From Martinezella hainanensis (GTDB lineage: Bacteria > Pseudomonadota > Alphaproteobacteria > Rhizobiales > Rhizobiaceae), in the NCBI RefSeq assembly GCF_900094555.1, contig NZ_FMAC01000001.1, positions 744,001 to 808,000 of the forward strand: a stretch of 64,000 bases of DNA, given 5' to 3'. The notes beneath the pieces were generated by a model that was not told the origin of the DNA, ran no database searches, and saw nothing but the letters and a program-made list of their open reading frames with translations. Positions 8,501 through 16,153 of this stretch are shown one piece after another. The stretch's first letter is position 1; the number at the start of each line of letters is the position of its first letter. A program made the translations under genes and the position numbers.

Positions 8501-8546
8501 CGTCTGGTCGCACCTTGACCTACTTAAGGGTCAGGTACGGGCATGA
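5529..8546 (+). CDS. N6-adenine DNA methyltransferase (Eco57I/type IIG-like, 1005 aa)
   Basis: Predicted modification enzyme of a restriction-like system. Counting from ATG 5529, the family element YTPR (301-304) is followed by SAM-binding motif I DPAAGAGVFL (331-340), FDIN (385-388) and catalytic motif IV NPPW (451-454). A long C-terminal region with NQSFYGY and RIPLPDF resembles the target-recognition half of Eco57I/PglX-type enzymes. The N-terminal 300 residues show no clear E-x-K nuclease site, so cleavage is probably done by the separate nuclease gene, which overlaps this stop codon by 4 bp (ATGA). ATG 5529 is preferred over GTG 5499 because GCGAGG lies 7 nt before it. No BREX or DISARM partner genes are nearby. 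Confidence 0.85.
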   Translation: MVDLATIISDFGGDPAGLRLLDGDGPDLLPYATLLTARRAGRDLLGSVSAIYEWQGAPLLVLIDIDTLQNEGHLHKIRRLLAMRGDAPYLAVVGPGRLDVYRIALDSKSPGQARVDWSDGSDNKVAALARLANIRPQAAISQRNWISNVVLNLLTGSITKLIAIDDVADEDAISLVGRALFTRFLADRSLLPSALSGADGGASLFDNREVAAKTSAWLDATFNGDLLPVSDSIFALLPDHAYHTLGDVLRRAPDSQLFLGWEEKWDHLDFAHIPVGVLSQAYELYLRSHAPARQRREGGYYTPRPIADLMVRASFRALERQDACHKARVLDPAAGAGVFLLTAFRELVAESWRLEGKRPDTGVLRSLLYNQIVGFDINEAALRFAALGLYLMSIELDPNPRPVDKLRFKDLRGKVLHRIRADIETEGNELGSLGPLVGDEHIGRYDLVIGNPPWASGTGLPNWSLVRATVSRIAADRKVSIASPPLPNEGLDLPFVWRAMEWAKPGGQIAFALHARLLFLQGDGMAEARQAMFEALDVTSVINGVDLRQTKVWPEISAPFCILLATNRRPGPGAGFRLISPKVESSLNDSGTMRVDALNAEVIASKQLSQTPEILKILFRGSKADFGIVERLRSQGHPTLEAFWREAIGMSPGGQLKGSGNGYQKLRASSTVRRQGDGRPGEDARALYGLPEITAATFSNIEINHGRLSAFTQDRVHRLRSKDIYSGPLVVVHEAPPVLTGRIGVAISEKDVVFNQSFYGYSATDFPEAHLLVRYLALVLGSELAVWIALVTSGRFGVEREVIEKATLDRIPLPDFRTLARSQKDELLALFDGLQRGENTWAVVDKWVAELYGLGPRDLQVISDTLEFNLPFAHSKREAQANPTEAEQLRFCEVLEGELAHWCARFDTKIVVRPLRQPTIAPWYGIDVRTTQGDRGASVGARDWEGLLRVADEAAASEVVLRDGDEGLLIGRLAQKRYWSETQARLLAQRIVWSHLDLLKGQVRA

Positions 8547-9256
8547 GAGCAGTGTCGATTCATCCACGTCCCGATCAGATTACCGAACTGACGCGGGGGC
8601 TTCAGTTACCGTTGCCCGAGGTGCCGACCGTTCATCTCGACATTATTGCGGAAAGCCTTCTTCAAGCTTTCGGCGACATTCGCGCGCAAGCGCCTGCAAC
8701 TGTCGCCTCGGGCACAGAGTCCGAAGTGACGGCCCTGCTGGAAGCACGCCTCAACGCGATGATAGAGCACGAACCGCTCTGGGGTCAGCTCGTTCTTTGC
8801 GTTGCACGGGGAAAGGAGAGCCTGAGCTTCGACGGATCGCATCTGGAAAAGCGTCCCGATCTTTCGATCTACCTATCCAATCGTAACCGCAGCTTCCCCC
8901 TCATCACGGAGGCCAAGATCATCGACGCTGCCGCATCGAAGACGGAGGCGCTGTATTGCGATAATGGCATACGGCGTTTCGTGGAGGGCGAATATGCCTG
9001 GGGCAATCGTGAAGCGTTCATGATCGCCTATGTCAGGGATGGCTCATCGATCGGCACCAAACTGACGCCCTTTCTTTCCAACGCCGTTTCACAAAGTCCT
9101 CCCGGCTATTTCGTCGAAGGACTGCCAATGGCGACAGGCTCGGGAGGTTTCGACCTGGCGCATTCCAAGCATGGTCGCAGCTTTCTTTATTCTTCCCATT
9201 CATCCGAGAGGCTCGAACCGGGATCAATTTCGATCTGGCACCTCTGGCTTTCCTGA
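8543..9256 (+). CDS. Putative PD-(D/E)xK nuclease paired with the methylase
   Basis: This 237-residue soluble protein overlaps the methylase stop by ATGA, so the two are translationally coupled. The spacing of ESE (59-61), RPDLSIYL (Asp106) and ITEAK (Glu123, Lys125) fits the PD-(D/E)xK nuclease core: an acidic helix residue, then a D strand, then E-x-K about 17 residues later. I do not recognise a named family. Context (HTH regulator, adenine methylase, then this gene) supports a restriction endonuclease. It could instead be a nicking or modification-dependent enzyme. Confidence 0.65.
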   Translation: MRAVSIHPRPDQITELTRGLQLPLPEVPTVHLDIIAESLLQAFGDIRAQAPATVASGTESEVTALLEARLNAMIEHEPLWGQLVLCVARGKESLSFDGSHLEKRPDLSIYLSNRNRSFPLITEAKIIDAAASKTEALYCDNGIRRFVEGEYAWGNREAFMIAYVRDGSSIGTKLTPFLSNAVSQSPPGYFVEGLPMATGSGGFDLAHSKHGRSFLYSSHSSERLEPGSISIWHLWLS

Positions 9257-9926
9257 TATGCCTCCGTCTGCGCGTCGAACAAAGCGCCACGAACGTTTCC
9301 GGTTAGGCGCTTCGAAAGCGTGTAGGCTGCATATCGAGCTTTGCAGACGTGATCTCGAAGCGCGCTATTGCAACGCGGCTCGTCCGAATGGCGGGCGAGC
9401 AGATAGCCTGCGATCTACGGCGGCCTGAAAACGTAGGCAATCCAACTCAAAGGGCGGTATTAGAGGGTTATAGAGTAGACATAGTTCTCGTCTTCACCCG
9501 GCGCGGCGCGCCATAAATCTCAACGACGTTCCGCCAAAACAGCTGGGCTTCATGTAAGCGCTGGAAGCGACCCTAAACATTCATCGCCTGAGATGATCTA
9601 GCCCCATTTGGCAACCAGCCAACAACGCGCGTTCTATTCAACAGAGCCGCGACGGCACCTTCGCATCCTTTGGTATTAACTGTCCCATGCCTCGACTCGG
9701 CAGAATGAGTTGCTGACAGCAGATAGTCCTTTAATGCCTGTGCGCTCAGCAAAATACATGCTAACCTAATGGTCACTCAACTTTATCAAATAAAACAGAG
9801 GACATCTGCGTAACGTCTTTATTAATGGCATTGCAGGGATGTTCATACCACGCTAATTGGTATGATCACCCGGAGTGCTGCTCAGTATGCATGCTTTTCC
9901 TCCGCGAATTTTCCAAGAGTGCCGAA
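9257..9926. other. Gene-free, A/T-richer stretch closing the island
   Basis: About 670 bp between the nuclease and the glycosyltransferase hold no open frame with recognisable protein features. From about 9430 onward the sequence becomes visibly richer in A and T. I see no intact tRNA end, integrase or insertion sequence. Promoters for the downstream glycan genes are presumably here but cannot be pinned down. Confidence 0.5.
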
Positions 9927-10925
9927 TTGTCAAAACTCATCATTCAGATTCCTTGCCTAAACGAGCAAAAGACCCTGCCGATTACGCTTGCCGATCTTCC
10001 GCGACAAGTTGAGGGTTTCGACACGGTCGAATGGCTGGTTATCGACGATGGGTCCGTTGACGACACCGCCAAGGTGGCAGCGGAGAACGGCGTGGATCAC
10101 ATCATTTCCCTGACACACAATCAGGGCCTCGCCCGAGCCTTCATGACGGGTATCGAAACGGCGCTGAAGCTTGGGGCCGATGTGATTGTAAACACCGATG
10201 CCGACAATCAATACGACGCATCCTGCATTCCCGATTTGGTTCGCCCGATCTTGGAAAAACGCGCACTGATTGTGGTTGGTGCCAGGCCGATCAGTGAAAT
10301 CGAGCACTTTTCGCCTTTGAAGAAAATTCTCCAGAGATTCGGCAGCTGGACGGTGAAACTGGCAAGCGATACCACAGTTGCAGACGCCCCCAGCGGGTTT
10401 CGCGCCATCCATCGCGATGCGGCGGTGCAGCTGAACGTATTCAACCGATATACCTACACTCTGGAAACGATCATCCAGGCGGGACGCAGGAATATCCCGA
10501 TCACCTCCGTACCGATCAGAGTGAATGGCGATTTACGGCCGTCAAGGCTCGTCAAAAGCATTCCGAGCTATGTCCGGCATTCGCTCATCACGATCGCCAG
10601 AATATTCATTGTTTATAGCCCCTTACGCTTCTTCACGACAATCGCGGCCATCCTCGCCATACCCGGTATTTTGATGATCCTGCGCTTTCTCTATAAATAT
10701 ATGATTGGAGAAGGTAGCGGCAACATACAGTCTCTGGTCCTTTCAAGCGCGTTGATCGCACTTGCTGGCATCATCGCCGTGAGCGGAGTTTTGGCTGAAC
10801 TTATCGCGGTTAACAGGCGACTGCTTGAAGAGATCAAGATCAAGCAGCTGCAGCAACAGCTCGGAACTGAACGACAACCCATTCAATCTGGTCTTACCAA
10901 GCTCAAGCGGGGACTAGCAAAATAA
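9927..10925 (+). CDS. Family 2 glycosyltransferase (dolichol-P-mannose synthase-like)
   Basis: A GT-A fold glycosyltransferase with two C-terminal membrane segments, the layout of enzymes that attach a sugar to polyprenyl phosphate. Visible motifs are IIQIPCLNE at the N-terminus, WLVIDDGSVDDT, the acidic NTDADNQYD that binds nucleotide-sugar and metal, and APSGFRAI. Two hydrophobic spans lie in the last third, before a basic tail. TTG 9927 (AAGAG 7 nt upstream) places the start right at the conserved first strand; ATG 9891 and GTG-like starts further upstream are alternatives. The next three genes on this strand form a glycan cluster with it. Confidence 0.85.
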   Translation: MSKLIIQIPCLNEQKTLPITLADLPRQVEGFDTVEWLVIDDGSVDDTAKVAAENGVDHIISLTHNQGLARAFMTGIETALKLGADVIVNTDADNQYDASCIPDLVRPILEKRALIVVGARPISEIEHFSPLKKILQRFGSWTVKLASDTTVADAPSGFRAIHRDAAVQLNVFNRYTYTLETIIQAGRRNIPITSVPIRVNGDLRPSRLVKSIPSYVRHSLITIARIFIVYSPLRFFTTIAAILAIPGILMILRFLYKYMIGEGSGNIQSLVLSSALIALAGIIAVSGVLAELIAVNRRLLEEIKIKQLQQQLGTERQPIQSGLTKLKRGLAK

Positions 10926-10939
10926 GCGGAATAAAGACA

Positions 10940-11563
10940 ATGGCCGAGGCCCTTCCAACCTATGATAACGTCGCGGGAAATTATTACGACAAGTATAATA
11001 CGCGAAACCCGATCGCACGTTATTTGATGAATGGCTTCCTGAGCAGCTTCGATGAGCTTGCTGACAAGGCAAGCACTCGCGACGCATATGAGGTGGGCTG
11101 CGGCGAAGGCAATCTTTCGATGCGCTTGCATGATCGCGGCTGGAATGTGCGCGGAAGTGATTTGGAAGAGAGCAGCGTCGCCGAAGCCAACGGTCAATGC
11201 GAAGCACGCGATATAACGCACAGATTCCAAACCCGGTCGCTGTTTGATTTGACGGCAGCAGAAGCAAGCGCCGAACTGGTCATTTGCTGTGAGGTGTTGG
11301 AGCATGTTCCACAAACGGAACGCGCGCTGGCTGTTTTACAATCTCTGGCCAACCCTTATCTGCTCGTGAGTGTGCCGCGAGAACCGCTTTGGCGCGCCCT
11401 GAACATGGCACGTGGGAAATATATTCGGAATATGGGCAATACCCCCGGTCATATCCAGCATTGGTCGAGCGCCGCGTTTCTCGATCTTCTGCGGACGAAG
11501 TTTTCGATCGTCGAAATCCGTAAGCCGCTCCCTTGGACAATGGTTCTTTGCCGTCGTGCGTGA
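10940..11563 (+). CDS. Class I SAM-dependent methyltransferase
   Basis: A 207-residue methyltransferase with motif I YEVGCGEGNLS (about residues 50-60), an acidic loop GSDLEESSV after strand 2, and CCEVLEHVP, typical of the UbiG/methyltransferase-11 type. It begins 14 bp after the glycosyltransferase and is followed closely by the flippase-like gene, so a substrate that is a sugar or lipid-linked sugar is likely. This is an inference from context only. Confidence 0.85.
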   Translation: MAEALPTYDNVAGNYYDKYNTRNPIARYLMNGFLSSFDELADKASTRDAYEVGCGEGNLSMRLHDRGWNVRGSDLEESSVAEANGQCEARDITHRFQTRSLFDLTAAEASAELVICCEVLEHVPQTERALAVLQSLANPYLLVSVPREPLWRALNMARGKYIRNMGNTPGHIQHWSSAAFLDLLRTKFSIVEIRKPLPWTMVLCRRA

Positions 11564-11600
11564 GGTGGTGCGAAGCCGTGGCGTTGCCGGGGCTGGGCAG

Positions 11601-12494
11601 ATGAAATTTTATGCCCGCATCGCAGGCACACTGCTGAGTTTGATTGCGATCCTCGTCGTGGGTGCGACCGTCTATCGTTCCTTCGATGGGATACGCCACA
11701 GCTTGTCGTCAGGGCTGTTCGTCTCGACCGTTTTCGGCTCCGTTTTGGCCTATGCCGTCCTTCTCCAACTTGTCGGTCTGGCATGGCATCGCCTGCTGAC
11801 AGCGGCTGATGGCCCCTCGCTAGGCACGATGCAGGCGCTTGTCATTTGCGGGCGAACCCAGATCTACAAATACCTTCCAAGCAACGTGCTTCACATGGTT
11901 GGCCGTTATGGCTTCGCGAAGAAGGCAGGGGTTTCAAACAAGGCGCTGGCCTTTGCCCAAATTGGAGAACTGCTAACGATCGTATCCGCTGCGTCCGTCC
12001 TCGCCGTCGCTTTCGCCAAATCGACTTTGGTGCGCGCCCTGAGCCTGTATGGATACAATTCGCAGCTAGTGGATACCATGATAGCAGCTGTCGGTATTGC
12101 AGCTCTGGTAATCGGCATTGTTCTCACGGCTCGTTTAAGAACCGCAAAAATTAGCTATCGAATGCTTTCGGCGCTCGCCATAGCGTTTGTCATCTATGTG
12201 TTGTTCTTCCTCGGAACCGGCTTGCTGCTGACTGCGCTTTGCAAGAGCATCATTAGCGACGTTGGGATAACCGAACTCATTGGCATAGGAACAACCGCCT
12301 GGCTCGTCGGCTTTGTCGTTCCCGGCGCTCCCGGAGGACTTGGCGTACGCGAGGCGCTCCTCATTGGCGGGCTTTCAACGCTAGGCTTATCCGTCAGTGA
12401 CGCAACCGCGGTAGCACTGGGATACCGTATCGTGACGCTAGCTGGGGATGCAGCGGTTGCTATCGTCTTCATGTGCATCAAGCTTCAGAGATAA
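11601..12494 (+). CDS. Flippase-like integral membrane protein (UPF0104/LPG-synthase TM type)
   Basis: A polytopic membrane protein of about 297 residues with roughly eight hydrophobic segments. The motifs KYLPSNVLHMVGRYGFAKK and the late VPGAPGGLGVREALLIG are diagnostic of the lysylphosphatidylglycerol-synthase transmembrane (AglD-like, UPF0104) family. ATG 11601 places a hydrophobic helix near the N-terminus. GTG 11556, overlapping the previous gene by 8 bp, is an alternative. It probably handles a lipid-linked sugar made by the neighbouring glycosyltransferases. Confidence 0.8.
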   Translation: MKFYARIAGTLLSLIAILVVGATVYRSFDGIRHSLSSGLFVSTVFGSVLAYAVLLQLVGLAWHRLLTAADGPSLGTMQALVICGRTQIYKYLPSNVLHMVGRYGFAKKAGVSNKALAFAQIGELLTIVSAASVLAVAFAKSTLVRALSLYGYNSQLVDTMIAAVGIAALVIGIVLTARLRTAKISYRMLSALAIAFVIYVLFFLGTGLLLTALCKSIISDVGITELIGIGTTAWLVGFVVPGAPGGLGVREALLIGGLSTLGLSVSDATAVALGYRIVTLAGDAAVAIVFMCIKLQR

Positions 12495-12499
12495 TTTGA

Positions 12500-14851
12500 A
12501 TGGAAATTAGTGAGCAGACCATATTGCGGGATGCAGACTGGACCGCGCAGGAAGTAATCTTTGCAGTCTTGGCTGGCGCCTGGGTGCTCCTGCTTCACGG
12601 CGCAGTGCCATTCCTCATGACGCCGACATTGGGACAGGCCATATGGGCCTCCGGGTTTGCCCAATCTTTTGCCAATGGCGGGTTGCTGGACATCCGCGCC
12701 CACGATTTTGGAATTCCCCTGCCCGCGGCGATCGCCTTCGGCCTTTCCGGCGCACTCCCCATGGGTTGGCTGATCCGGTTGGGATTACATCCCGCTGACG
12801 CCTATGCCGGCGTATTTGCGCTTTGGCTCATGATTGCGTTTTGCTCCGCCTATCTCATTTGTCGGTCTTTAGGGACAGTTCGCTCTCTCTCAATCCTCGG
12901 CGCGGCAGCGTGGATGGGCATGCCCATTGTCTGGGCACATGCAAACTATTCAATGCTTTCATTGGGAATTGGCCTCCTGCCCTTTTACTTTCTCGCAGCA
13001 TTGCGCCTGTTCCGGCTGGAAATGGCCGTCAACCGAGTCTCGGCGGCATCCCTTTACGTTCTGGCTGCTCTCATTTCGATTTTCATGGATGGCTACACCT
13101 TTGTGATGTTTGCCGTCGGCTCGAGTATTCTCCTTGGTTACTCCCTATTATCGGAGGGCGCAAAACGCCAGGATCTGTGGACGAAAGCGTTGCCTGTTCA
13201 CATCGCCAGTTTTTTCCTCGCGTACATAGCGTTTGCAGCCTATATCGGCAGATATACTTACGAACAGAGTCCGATAGATTTCTTTCGCGGCTGGGGGCTT
13301 GATTTATCTTTTGCCCTTGTTCCAACAAAAGGAATGTATTGGCTCCTCGACAAGTCCGGCCTAAGCGCAGCAAGGTCGGATGCGCTATACTTTGGCGACG
13401 CCTCCGTCTGGAGGACAACCTTTGCACTCCCCACGATTGCAGTTGCGTTATGGGCCTGGTGGCAGGCCGGGAAACGCTGCAATCTCTCGATGTGTTTCCT
13501 GATCGTGGCGCTGATCGCCTTCTACATGGCCCTGGGACCATCGTTGAAAATCGACTCCGTTAAGCCTGAAGAAATTCGGACCGCGCACCCGGGCCAACAA
13601 AGCGCGCTGATGCCAGCTCAGCTTGCTATAGCGCCAACGGGGAATGCATGGATCTCCGAAACGCTGCCCGGCTTCAAATCGATGCGAGCATCCTATCGAT
13701 GGTCTGCTCTCGGGATATTCGCACTATGGATGGTGATCGTCATCTGGTCAGGAAGCTCTGACAGGAGATATAAGCTGCCGGCCGTAGCGCTTACTTTAAT
13801 CGCGCTTCTTAATATTCCGAATCTTCCCGAGAGATTTCGCTCGCTCGCCGACAACAGGATGCAGTTTCTTCAGATCGATACGGACTTGGTCGAGAAACTG
13901 CGTCAGACTGTCAAGCAGAACGAAACGGTTGCCTTCGTCCCCTGGCAAAATGATTTTATCGTAAACTATCTCGCGCCGAAGATAGGGTTTCGAGCCTTCA
14001 ATATAGGGGGAGACAAGAACCTTGCTGATGCGCAAACCCAGTGGCCTTCGGATATGCAGGCTTTGGGTGGGCAGCTCGATGACAGTAAGGTCAGTCATAT
14101 CGTGCGATTGCTTGCACTGCAAAAGACGGATGCCGTGATCGTTCCGTATTTCCATACGCTGTGGTCTGCGCACCTCTGGCCCTGCCTCGATCAAACGAAG
14201 GCCAAGCTTACAGAGAGTTTGAAGGAAGAATGGAGCGATATTCCTGATTTTTATTGCCCAGACCAACGAAAGGCCGCCCTTCATTCGACAATCCAAAAGA
14301 TCGAGGCATCGCCCTATCTATCTGTGAGCGACGACGATCTGTTTGCGACAATCAGGCTGCGACCTGAATACCAAAGAGAGAGCGGTCACGATCTCCTATT
14401 GAAAACCATCCTCTCACACACTCCCTTTCCAATCGAGTTCGGGACAGCATTGCCAGATATCGGATTCATCCTGAGCGAGGGATGGAACACGCCAGAAGCG
14501 GATCACGTTTGGTCCCAGTCCGTCGCTAAGCTGGCGCTTCCTGTTCCAGACGCTTGTGATGTCAGGAAATGTCTTACGACACTCCATTTCAGCATTTTCG
14601 GAGCAAGCCCCCAGCGACCCGTCATGATTGAACTCGAAAGCCAGACCAAGAGCGGCGATTGGAAGAAGGCGATGTCGGTGACGAAACAGGATGGCAACGA
14701 GTTGTCCGTGCCGCTAAGCACAGAAATGGCTTATCAGGAGATAAAAATCAGCATTCCAGATGCCACGTCACCAGCGATTTTGATGGGAACGGCGGATGAC
14801 CGAACACTTGGTATGGCACTGATCCGCGCTGATCTGACCTTTGCGAATTAA
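12500..14851 (+). CDS. Large membrane protein, GT-C-like, with C-terminal periplasmic part
   Basis: A 783-residue protein with about 11-12 hydrophobic segments in the first 430 residues and a long soluble C-terminal region (about 450-783). This layout is shared by GT-C glycosyltransferases and YfhO-like proteins that use polyprenyl-linked sugars. Residues just after the first membrane segment include an acidic D-x-R-x-H-D pattern (LDIRAHDFG), where GT-C enzymes carry catalytic acids. It starts 5 bp after the flippase-like gene. I cannot assign a specific product. Its job is probably decoration of a surface glycan on the outer face of the inner membrane. Confidence 0.65.
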   Translation: MEISEQTILRDADWTAQEVIFAVLAGAWVLLLHGAVPFLMTPTLGQAIWASGFAQSFANGGLLDIRAHDFGIPLPAAIAFGLSGALPMGWLIRLGLHPADAYAGVFALWLMIAFCSAYLICRSLGTVRSLSILGAAAWMGMPIVWAHANYSMLSLGIGLLPFYFLAALRLFRLEMAVNRVSAASLYVLAALISIFMDGYTFVMFAVGSSILLGYSLLSEGAKRQDLWTKALPVHIASFFLAYIAFAAYIGRYTYEQSPIDFFRGWGLDLSFALVPTKGMYWLLDKSGLSAARSDALYFGDASVWRTTFALPTIAVALWAWWQAGKRCNLSMCFLIVALIAFYMALGPSLKIDSVKPEEIRTAHPGQQSALMPAQLAIAPTGNAWISETLPGFKSMRASYRWSALGIFALWMVIVIWSGSSDRRYKLPAVALTLIALLNIPNLPERFRSLADNRMQFLQIDTDLVEKLRQTVKQNETVAFVPWQNDFIVNYLAPKIGFRAFNIGGDKNLADAQTQWPSDMQALGGQLDDSKVSHIVRLLALQKTDAVIVPYFHTLWSAHLWPCLDQTKAKLTESLKEEWSDIPDFYCPDQRKAALHSTIQKIEASPYLSVSDDDLFATIRLRPEYQRESGHDLLLKTILSHTPFPIEFGTALPDIGFILSEGWNTPEADHVWSQSVAKLALPVPDACDVRKCLTTLHFSIFGASPQRPVMIELESQTKSGDWKKAMSVTKQDGNELSVPLSTEMAYQEIKISIPDATSPAILMGTADDRTLGMALIRADLTFAN

Positions 14852-15085
14852 TTCCGCGATGACGTGCGATCGCCGTTTGAGAAGGTCCGGAACACCCCGT
14901 GTCCTTCAACGGTGCCCACACCACCCCATTTGCGATGGGCCGGCAAACCGGCCTGCGTGGATCGTTCCCCACCACCTTACCAAGGTTTAACCGGATGGAT
15001 GCCTGGCGGTAATGCTGGAAGAGCTATTGTCTGATCGTACTCAGCGACCGAAGGGTCGCAACTACTGGACATAAGGATCAAGGCT

Positions 15086-15403
15086 ATGCGGACCACTATG
15101 CGCACACTTGCCATCACCGGTCTGGTCGCCTTGACAATTGCAGGCACGACAATTGCCACCGCTTCCCAGGCTGAAGCTCATAACAATTTCGGCCGAAGCG
15201 TTGCCGCCGGCATCGCAGGAGCGGTTATCGGCGGTGCTTTGGTCGCCGGCGCGACCATTCCTCCGGCCTATCCGGCGCCTATGTATGCAGGCCCTGCCTA
15301 TGCACCCGGCTATCTGCCGCCGGCACCATATTATTCCCGCTGCCATGTGGTATGGCATCAGAACGCATGGGGCGACATGTATCGCGCTCGCGTTTGCGAC
15401 TGA
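15086..15403 (+). CDS. Small secreted Gly/Ala/Pro-rich protein
   Basis: A 105-residue protein with a signal peptide (basic MRTTMR, hydrophobic ITGLVALTIAGTTIATA, probable cleavage after SQAEA). The mature part has a glycine-zipper-like segment (AAGIAGAVIGGALVAGA), a P/Y/A-rich middle, and a C-terminal CHVVW...RVCD with two cysteines that could form a disulfide. Similar small proteins are common in rhizobia, but their role is not known to me. A 6-bp hairpin (15044-15059) lies just upstream. Confidence 0.75.
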   Translation: MRTTMRTLAITGLVALTIAGTTIATASQAEAHNNFGRSVAAGIAGAVIGGALVAGATIPPAYPAPMYAGPAYAPGYLPPAPYYSRCHVVWHQNAWGDMYRARVCD

Positions 15404-15543
15404 TAGGCGGTCAATGAAAGCTTGACATTGGATTCATGCCGATCGAAGTATTGGCCGGCAAGACGATCCAATTCATGGCCCGCCTTGCTGACTTGATTCC
15501 GACGCTCCGATCCGAAGCGGTCGACCCGTCATTTACCATCAGC

Positions 15544-15855
15544 TCAGTGGTTCTTGTTCGGCCCCTTGCCGGTGGAGAAGCTGCAGGTCTTGATCTTGCA
15601 GTTGGGATCATCACTCGTGGGGACGCTGGCACTGCTCATAGCGCCCTGACCGAGGCATGCCATCGAATTCGAGACCGTTCGATTGTACATCATCAGGCCC
15701 GGATGATGAGATGGATACCTCAGCACGATCGACCCTTCCTGTGCTATCTTCTCATGCACAGCTGCGCAGGTCATCGATTTCGAATTGTAGGCCGACATGG
15801 CCATGGCGTTGGTAGACATCGTTGCAATTGCTGCAAGAGTGATGATCGTCTTCAT
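15544..15855 (-). CDS. Small secreted cysteine-containing protein, unknown
   Basis: A 103-residue protein starting MKTIITLAAIATMSTNAMA, a clear signal peptide. The mature part has four cysteines (MTCAAV, MACLGQ, PNCKIKTC) and no recognisable domain. A purine-rich AAAGGAAG ribosome site precedes the ATG on the minus strand. It stands alone, facing away from the porin, and I do not recognise a family with confidence. Confidence 0.7.
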   Translation of the reverse strand: MKTIITLAAIATMSTNAMAMSAYNSKSMTCAAVHEKIAQEGSIVLRYPSHHPGLMMYNRTVSNSMACLGQGAMSSASVPTSDDPNCKIKTCSFSTGKGPNKNH

Positions 15856-16093
15856 GGGGCTTCCTTTGATGGCACCAAGTAGCGCTAGAAGGGATGAGAT
15901 ATCCCTTCATTAGCTTCACATTTATGACAGTAAGCCGACTTCCCTTTGTCAGCTGTATAGGTTGCGATCGTGAACGATCGCCCCGGCAAGCTCGTGGTTC
16001 AGATACGCTCGAGCTGAAAGCCGTCTCGCCTCATGCCGATTGGCAGCATGCTGGCTGAGCTAAGTTTTCCAATCGTCTCGGAGTGAGACAAAC

Positions 16094-16119
16094 AGGGCCT
16101 GATGCAAATACCAGGCCCT
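16094..16119 (-). terminator. Intrinsic terminator of the porin gene
   Basis: AGGGCCTG and CAGGCCCT form an 8-bp stem with a 10-nt loop, 35 bp after the porin stop codon on the minus strand. T-rich sequence (TGTTTGTCT) follows in that direction. Confidence 0.7.
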
Positions 16120-16153
16120 ACTTTAGATGAAGGTCAAGCCAAGTCGACCGACC

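Noticed and set aside
5529..9256. BREX or DISARM system
   Set aside because: The methylase resembles PglX-type enzymes, but none of the other required genes (PglZ, BrxC, BrxL, DrmA, DrmB) is present.
1806..9926. Integrase or phage genes for the island
   Set aside because: I searched both strands for tyrosine or serine recombinase features, phage structural genes and insertion sequence ends and saw none, so the mechanism of entry is not visible here.
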